Shown piece by piece: positions 24,653-28,734 of a stretch of 28,734 bases of DNA. Each line of letters opens with the position of its first letter. The stretch's first letter is position 1. The position numbers and the translations under genes are program-made. The stretch is from CAZDQL01 sp964507325 (GTDB taxonomy: Bacteria > Planctomycetota > UBA1135 > GCA-002686595), in the NCBI GenBank assembly GCA_964507325.1, contig CAZDQL010000084.1:1-28734 (forward strand), written 5' to 3'. The notes beneath the pieces are model-generated. The model made no database searches. It saw nothing but the letters and a program-made list of their open reading frames with translations, and had not been told where the DNA came from.

Positions 24653-25336
24653 TCACTTGATGAACAAGTGAGGTTCTGCCTCGATCCACGCCAGGGCCTC
24701 TTGGTAGAGCTCGAGGACGCCCTTGTGGACGTCATCGGGAACGCGCCGCCCTCTCAGCTCCGCGCTCGAGGCGTCCATGGTCTCACGCATCATGTCCGAG
24801 AGCTGGTCGTACAGCGGGAACTCGCCACGCATGAAGCGGTAGTGCGTGTCGTTGACCATGAAGTGGTATCCGCCCTTCGGAGGCGACATGACGCCGTCTC
24901 CAGGGCCACCTCGACCTTGCACGTCGAGCAGGATACCGATGGAGGCACGCGCGAGGCTCTTGGTCCCGATCAGCTCTGACTCGTAGTCATTGACACCCAG
25001 CTTCTTCTGGTAGATGTCGTACGAGGACTTCATCCGCCACCGAACACTCTCCAGGGCAGCGTTGACGACGGCCTCATCAGGCTCAGCCTCCTCGGTGATC
25101 TGCGTGCCGTCACCGGGCGGCGCTGCCTCGCTGGCGATTCGATCCCGCTGGTCGGCCACGGGACCCGGCCCATCGAGCTGCGCCATCGGCCCTCTCGCGA
25201 TCCCGGGCGCGGGATCGCCAGCGCGGCGAACGACGGATGCGGGTGACTCAGTTCGGTCGGCCCGAGCGTCGGAGAACGCAGCTACGATGAAGGCCAAGGC
25301 CAGAACGGTGGCCAACGCCGTGATGAGCTTCAGCAT
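24653..25336 (-). CDS. Membrane-anchored or secreted protein of unknown function
   Basis: A 227-residue protein. An N-terminal hydrophobic segment (LITALATVLALAFIVAAF) is a signal or anchor. Next is a Pro/Ala/Asp-rich, probably disordered stretch to about residue 85, then a predicted alpha-helical domain (ALESVRWRMKSSYDIYQKKL, YHFMVNDTHYRFMRGEFPLY, GVLELYQEALAWIEAEPHLF) with no motif I recognise. The helical part is rich in Tyr, Met and charged residues. The ATG at 25336 begins the hydrophobic segment; an ATG ten codons upstream is also possible. It lies upstream of the Cys-rich secreted gene on the same strand, so the two may form an operon. Confidence 0.65.
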   Translation of the reverse strand: MLKLITALATVLALAFIVAAFSDARADRTESPASVVRRAGDPAPGIARGPMAQLDGPGPVADQRDRIASEAAPPGDGTQITEEAEPDEAVVNAALESVRWRMKSSYDIYQKKLGVNDYESELIGTKSLARASIGILLDVQGRGGPGDGVMSPPKGGYHFMVNDTHYRFMRGEFPLYDQLSDMMRETMDASSAELRGRRVPDDVHKGVLELYQEALAWIEAEPHLFIK

Positions 25337-25549
25337 GGGGCAAGCCAGCGCAGCAGGCGCTGCCATGGGGGGGATGGGGGGGGGCGAGACGGGGTATTGA
25401 CCGCAATACCGGCGACGGGGGCAGCAGGTGCTCCACAGTCGAAGGGCCGATGGGTCGTGGTGCGCAGCATGGCTGGCAGATTCAACTACGGTAATCGGCA
25501 GCCTTGGCCTCCGCTAGCTCGCCAATGGCGGCGACTTGCGCCGGCGCTC

Positions 25550-25810
25550 CTAAGTTACGGCTGTGCCATGACTTGCGGTGATCCCATCCGCGAGCGCCGG
25601 CTGAGAGAGATCCCGTGCCCCATTCTGGGAAAGCCCGGGCCAAAACTCGGGGATGATCAGCGTGCTATCCGCCACGCCCGCCATGGCCATCGCCCCGATC
25701 TGGACGGCGAGGGACTCTCCCGCCACATCCGAGGCCAATGTCAGGGTCGCCATCAGGGCACCTCCGGCCGGCGTTGGGCCCCAATTCCTCGCCGGCTCCA
25801 GGCTCGTAAT
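25550..25810 (-). pseudogene. Possible remnant of a secreted-protein gene
   Basis: About 86 codons on the minus strand read like the C-terminal part of an exported protein (GALMATLTLASDVAGESLAV, then QIGAMAMAGVADSTLIIPEF), unlike the Arg/Pro-rich shadow frame around it. No start or signal peptide is attached. Weak evidence, based on composition only. Confidence 0.2.
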
Positions 25811-25853
25811 AGGGGGGGCAGCGAACCCTGAACCTCCCCCACCGGTTGCGCCC

Positions 25854-25963
25854 GACGAGCGTACCTCGCCCTGGCATGGAAAGGGAGATGGTGAGGGCAA
25901 GGGGACTCCGATGGAGCCCCGCTCGTCCGGCATCCAGGGGCTGGAGCCCCAGTCCGGGAGATG
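25854..25963 (+). repeat. Dispersed degenerate repeat, copy 1
   Basis: A 23-bp core (25884-25906) matches copy 2 (26732-26754) with one mismatch. In the same frame both read GDGEGKGT, preceded by E(R)TS and followed by LEP about 11-13 residues later, so the related unit is roughly 110 bp. Function unknown. Confidence 0.5.
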
Positions 25964-26147
25964 ATCCGTACGGCTGCCTGAGCGCCGCTGGCCCCCCGGG
26001 AGGTCCTCGTCAGCAGTGCACGGGAGCTTGCGCAACCGTCGCGCTGAAGGATGAACTGGGAGACGAGGGAGGAGTGAAAGAGCCCGCCGGAGCAGTGTTC
26101 GGGTTATTACGTGGACCATCAAGACTGGACGACTCCAGGAGATCCAC

Positions 26148-26597
26148 GTGAGTTCAATACCCCGCCCCGACCTCTCCACGCGACCAATGCAGATGACGTG
26201 CGCGTACACAGTCCATGCGCAGCCGAGCGAGGTCTACGCCGCCTGGACGGAGAGACTCGACACCTGGTTCGCCCAAGCCGGAACGCTGGCGATGGTGCCG
26301 GAGCCGGGGCGGCCCTACTTCTTCTACAACCGGGACGAGTGGGGCAGGCATCCCCACTACGGCCGGTTCCTCGACGTGACCGAGAACCAGCTCATCGAGA
26401 TGACCTGGATGACGGGGAATGGGGCCGCCGAGGGAACGGAGGGGGCCGAGACCCTCCTTCGGATCGAGCTCGTTCCCCAAGGGGCGGCCACGGAAGTCCG
26501 CTTGACCCATTCGGGCTTCGTCTCCGAGAAGTCCCGTAGCGGGCACGAGGAGAACTGGCCCTTGGCGCTGGAGCTGCTGGACGAGGTCCTCGGTTAG
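26148..26597 (+). CDS. SRPBCC-fold (AHSA1-like) protein
   Basis: A 149-residue protein of the START/SRPBCC superfamily, small hydrophobic-ligand-binding or chaperone-cofactor-like proteins. AHSA1-type features are YTVHAQPSEVYAAWTERLDTW near the start, the HYGRFLDVTENQLIEMTW strand pair, TLLRIELVPQGAATEVRLTH and a C-terminal helix (ENWPLALELLDEVL). It starts with GTG at 26148, with AGGAG at the right distance; no ATG fits. It has no signal peptide, so it is cytoplasmic. It stands alone between gene-poor stretches; ligand unknown. Confidence 0.85.
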   Translation: MSSIPRPDLSTRPMQMTCAYTVHAQPSEVYAAWTERLDTWFAQAGTLAMVPEPGRPYFFYNRDEWGRHPHYGRFLDVTENQLIEMTWMTGNGAAEGTEGAETLLRIELVPQGAATEVRLTHSGFVSEKSRSGHEENWPLALELLDEVLG

Positions 26598-26926
26598 CAG
26601 GCCAAGACCGGCCAGCCGTGATCGGGGCGAGTATCGAGCTGCCCGACGAGGAAGCCAGAGTCGAGGATCAGATCGACGCTTTCGACGAGCCTCGCAGCAA
26701 CGAGACGAGCCTGGTCGTCGCGGCGGGAAGTGGAGATGGTGAAGGCAAGGGGACACGGTCAGGACTCTGCGCCGAGGGCGTCGCGAACCTGGAACCCGAG
26801 ATCCGGAAGCTGATCCGCGCGGCAGCCTGAGGGTGAGGGCGGGCCGTCTTCGGATCCGCACCGTGGTTGTGAACAGGTAGCCGCCGTAGCGTTCGGCTCC
26901 GCTCTGCTCTCCTGTGGCTGCTACCC
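26598..26926. other. Gene-poor interval with repeat copy 2
   Basis: No supported gene. A 70-codon plus-strand frame (26618-26830) contains the repeat unit and ends LEPEIRKLIRAAA; it has no ribosome site and I treat it as part of the repeat or a degenerate gene tail. Nothing else is seen. Confidence 0.4.
26699..26812 (+). repeat. Dispersed degenerate repeat, copy 2
   Basis: Partner of the copy at 25854-25963, same orientation, about 850 bp away. The 23-bp core lies at 26732-26754. The GGGGAC inside the core recalls ends of REP-type elements, but no transposase of that family is seen. Confidence 0.5.
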
Positions 26927-27182
26927 GTGATGGCCGTGTGCACTCTCAGCACCACCGAGCCCACGGTCTGTCAGGACCAGTCCGCGTCAGAGGCGCAAGG
27001 GTCCAAGAAGGAGAAGGCCATACAGATCCAATATCTCGAAATCGTCACGCCCGACGTGGACGCGATGTGCGGCACCCTAGAGAAACTACACGGCGTGAGG
27101 TTCAGCAAGCCCGTGGCCGAATTCGGCAACGCCCGCACGGCGGCGCTCGAGGGCGGCGGTCTGATCGGCGTGCGCGCGCCGA
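26927..27182 (+). CDS. VOC (glyoxalase-like) family protein, cut by the scaffold gap
   Basis: The first ~85 residues are present. From about residue 32 the sequence is a glyoxalase/bleomycin-resistance fold half: IQYLEIVTPDVDAMCGTLEK, FSKPVAEFGNARTAALEGG, LIGVRAP. VOC proteins bind a metal with two such beta-alpha-beta units; the second half falls in the N gap. The start is uncertain: GTG at 26927, ATG at 26930 or a later codon. The frame is open upstream to 26873 and encodes a hydrophobic, signal-like SALLWLLPVMAVC but has no start codon there. It may be an exported VOC protein with an unusual or lost start. Confidence 0.7.
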
Positions 27183-27282
27183 NNNNNNNNNNNNNNNNNN
27201 NNNNNNNNNNNNNNNNNNNNNNNNNNNNNNNNNNNNNNNNNNNNNNNNNNNNNNNNNNNNNNNNNNNNNNNNNNNNNNNNNN
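27183..27282. other. Scaffold gap of 100 N
   Basis: Exactly 100 N, the conventional placeholder for an unknown gap length. It interrupts the VOC gene. The sequence to the right (27283 on) has a different character, so linkage across the gap depends on read-pair evidence. Confidence 0.98.
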
Positions 27283-27374
27283 GAGTCGCTCCTAAACGCA
27301 TCGGGAGGAGCGGCATGACAAGGCCCCCCTTCGATCCTCGCCTCGCTCTCGACCGGCACCCCCTGGTGATACGG

Positions 27375-27411
27375 ACCGAGGCCGCTCCCCAGCGAAGGGA
27401 CCGGCCTCGGT
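27375..27411. repeat. 10-bp perfect inverted repeat upstream of the HUH replication gene
   Basis: ACCGAGGCCG (27375-27384) and CGGCCTCGGT (27402-27411) pair perfectly around a 17-base loop. It lies about 60 bases before the rep start; its right arm contains the alternative GTG start. HUH proteins recognise hairpins at their origins, so this is a candidate double-strand origin or repressor site. The remainder of 27283-27469 shows no gene. Confidence 0.5.
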
Positions 27412-27469
27412 GGGCATTTCCGATAGCGGGCTCGAACGCGCCCGTTGGCCTCCGGCACGAGGCTTTGAG

Positions 27470-28669
27470 ATGGCAGATTATGAAGCAGAGCGGGAGAAGA
27501 TCCAACCACGATCACTCCGAAGTGAGTCCGCGTCCTCTGCAGCCTTTCGCCGTACCGTGGCGCGATGGCTCGACAATGCGGGGCTCCATCGGAAGGCGTA
27601 CCGCGTGCGCAACTGTTCGCCCAGGAAACACGGCGGCCTTCCCTGCAAGGAGCGCATCCTCTGCGACTACTGCCGAAACGTAGACACGCTCAAGACGAAG
27701 CGTGACTACGCAGCCCGTGTGCGCTCCGTGATGGAAGACACCCCCGACACGATCCTCCTGTCGGCGACGCTCACGATGGGAGAAGTCGAGGACTGTGAAT
27801 CAAGGGCGAGGCAACTGCAGACGCTCCTGGGGACGCTGCTTCGCCTACCGGGCCAAGTCTGGTCCGACGTAATGGGACTGTTCTGGTTTCGCCACTCCGT
27901 CCTGGCAATGACCCCAGGACTGTGGAGACCGCACTATCACTGCGTACTCGTAGTACGGGCGGCAGACTTCATTGGCTTCAAGAATCACCACCGACGACTC
28001 GCCACCGGGTGGGGGCGCGCAGCTTGGGCAGTTCTTCACCCCAATGAGCCCATTCCGACCACGCAGGAATCGGAGGATGCGTTTCGTCGGTTCATGTTGC
28101 ACCAACGGATCGTACCGCTCAGCTCCTTCGGACAGTCCGACCTCCTCTCCCTACGTCACTCTCGCCACGACCGGAAGAAGCTCGTGGAGGACATCTACGG
28201 CTTGATCGAGTACGCCAAGAGGCGCAAGGACTACGACGACTCCGAACCCAACAGCTCACAGATGTGGCCGCGTCACTACTGCCAAGTCGCACAGATGCCC
28301 ATGAACCACAAAGGGCTCAAGGGTGAGCTGTACAACGTCCCAGCCGAAATTGCCCGCGCTGGGGCGGAAGCCCTCGCAGAAGACCATCCACCTATGAGAG
28401 CGGAACAAAGCAGTGAGGTGTGCCTACCGAGGAGTCCCGTGCGGAAGTCTAAGGATGAGAACTCCGACATGGCGGATGACGACGAGGCAGCAGCGAAGGT
28501 CAGAAGGCAGCCCCATCGAAACGCAGGATCTCTGAACACTATGTTCAGAGAGACGATCAGATCACTGCGGGGCTACGGAATGACTCCCTCACGCAGTCCA
28601 GCCCTGCGCCCCCGTGACACTGAATGTTGTCGTAAGCACCCGCTCGCTGCTACCTATTCTCAGCCCTGA
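27470..28669 (+). CDS. Rolling-circle replication initiator-like HUH protein (Rep_1 type)
   Basis: A 399-residue protein with the plan of Rep_1 plasmid initiators, which nick one strand at a double-strand origin and attach covalently through tyrosine. A Cys-rich segment (C49, C59, C65, C68; PCKERILCDYCRN) resembles the zinc-binding front of this family. ILLSATLTM (95-103) is motif I, RPHYHCVLVV has the HUH motif (His155, His157), and IYGLIEYAKRRKDY supplies the candidate catalytic Tyr243 or Tyr248. The last ~100 residues are charged and probably disordered. The ATG at 27470 starts the protein-like part; a GTG at 27410 is an alternative. GC is lower than in the main chromosome-like part. It may mark a plasmid, an integrated element or an IS91/RAYT-like relative; no cargo is visible. 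Confidence 0.75.
   Translation: MADYEAEREKIQPRSLRSESASSAAFRRTVARWLDNAGLHRKAYRVRNCSPRKHGGLPCKERILCDYCRNVDTLKTKRDYAARVRSVMEDTPDTILLSATLTMGEVEDCESRARQLQTLLGTLLRLPGQVWSDVMGLFWFRHSVLAMTPGLWRPHYHCVLVVRAADFIGFKNHHRRLATGWGRAAWAVLHPNEPIPTTQESEDAFRRFMLHQRIVPLSSFGQSDLLSLRHSRHDRKKLVEDIYGLIEYAKRRKDYDDSEPNSSQMWPRHYCQVAQMPMNHKGLKGELYNVPAEIARAGAEALAEDHPPMRAEQSSEVCLPRSPVRKSKDENSDMADDDEAAAKVRRQPHRNAGSLNTMFRETIRSLRGYGMTPSRSPALRPRDTECCRKHPLAATYSQP
28529..28551. repeat. 9-bp perfect inverted repeat within the rep 3' end
   Basis: TCTCTGAAC (28529-28537) pairs with GTTCAGAGA (28543-28551) around ACTAT. It lies inside the coding region for the disordered tail of Rep, near residues 354-361. A binding site, nick site or RNA hairpin is possible. 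Confidence 0.45.
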
Positions 28670-28733
28670 ACGGAGGGGAGAACACCGTCCCCTGCGGCAG
28701 GTTGGTGAAGTCGAGGGTGAAGCCCACTGTCCC
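28650..28733 (-). CDS. Possible C-terminal end of a gene running off the window
   Basis: On the minus strand the last bases encode 27 residues ending in a TAG stop at 28652-28650 (GFTLDFTNLPQGTVFSPPF within it). The alternating hydrophobic pattern looks like a beta-rich exported protein, but the stretch is too short to be sure. It would be convergent with and overlap the rep 3' end by 20 bp. Confidence 0.25.
   Translation of the reverse strand, partial: GTVGFTLDFTNLPQGTVFSPPFRAENR
28674..28701. repeat. Short palindromes downstream of rep
   Basis: AGGGGA (28674-28679) and TCCCCT (28688-28693) form an inverted repeat with an 8-base loop; the overlapping CCTGC-G-GCAGG (28691-28701) is a second palindrome. 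It could be a terminator without a U-tract or the edge of a mobile element. Confidence 0.3.
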
Positions 28734-28734
28734 C

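Larger units (their letters stand above)
25337..26147. other. Gene-poor accessory stretch
   Basis: About 810 bp with no convincing gene. Open frames exist on both strands but lack start context and protein-like composition, apart from a possible remnant at 25550-25810. It holds one copy of a degenerate repeat (25854-25963). No tRNA, CRISPR or strong terminator is visible. Confidence 0.5.

Noticed and set aside
25400..27180. Integron-like cassette array (small unrelated genes separated by repeats)
   Set aside because: I looked for attC core motifs (RYYYAAC and GTTRRRY ends) around the SRPBCC and VOC genes and found no convincing pair; there is no integrase.

Overview
The window is high-GC bacterial DNA, most likely from a planctomycete-like lineage. 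The inference rests on gene content: two lipoprotein-anchored sulfatases next to a sugar isomerase and a secreted esterase, a haem-NO-binding/HDOD/HD-GYP signalling operon, a PEP-CTERM-type sugar transferase, and many small secreted or repeat proteins. No rRNA or marker gene settles the phylum. It looks like a draft or metagenome scaffold: it opens with a poly-G run, and a 100-N gap at 27183-27282 means the last 1.45 kb may not truly adjoin the rest.

Layout. 105-2116 (+): fumarylacetoacetate-hydrolase-family enzyme overlapping a membrane M48 metallopeptidase. 2130-3851: a membrane zinc-ribbon/coiled-coil/HEAT protein (-) divergent from a TPR protein (+), with a strong palindrome between them. 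3905-8327 (-): mnmA, a very large membrane protein with two von Willebrand A-like domains, and a HEAT lipoprotein, tightly packed as an operon. 8414-9287 (+): yajC and yraN. 9303-13677 (-): four-gene signalling operon: HNOB haem/NO sensor, HDOD response regulator with a chimeric N-terminus, response regulator with a dead HD-GYP domain, and intact HD-GYP c-di-GMP phosphodiesterase. 14160-15797 (+): divergent exopolysaccharide sugar transferase. 15785-16777 (-): PqiA-like membrane protein. 17054-19210 (-): secreted SGNH / alpha-beta hydrolase / SGNH fusion. 19384-23989 (+): sugar isomerase, nitroreductase and two sulfatases, read as one operon for sulfated glycans. 24165-27182: visibly lower-GC accessory stretch with two small secreted proteins (-), a gene-poor zone with a degenerate dispersed repeat, an SRPBCC protein and a VOC protein cut by the gap. 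27283-28734: a rolling-circle-type HUH replication protein preceded by a 10-bp inverted repeat.

How parts may work together. The NO-sensor operon probably couples nitric oxide or redox state to c-di-GMP turnover; the divergent polysaccharide sugar transferase is a plausible output. The operon's second gene appears to be an in-frame fusion of the front of a kinase with a response regulator that lost its acidic pocket, so the expected dedicated kinase is missing here. The 17-24 kb block reads as a glycan-desulfating and deacylating locus. The three most notable items are the chimeric regulator operon, the triple-hydrolase fusion and the HUH replication protein with its hairpin.
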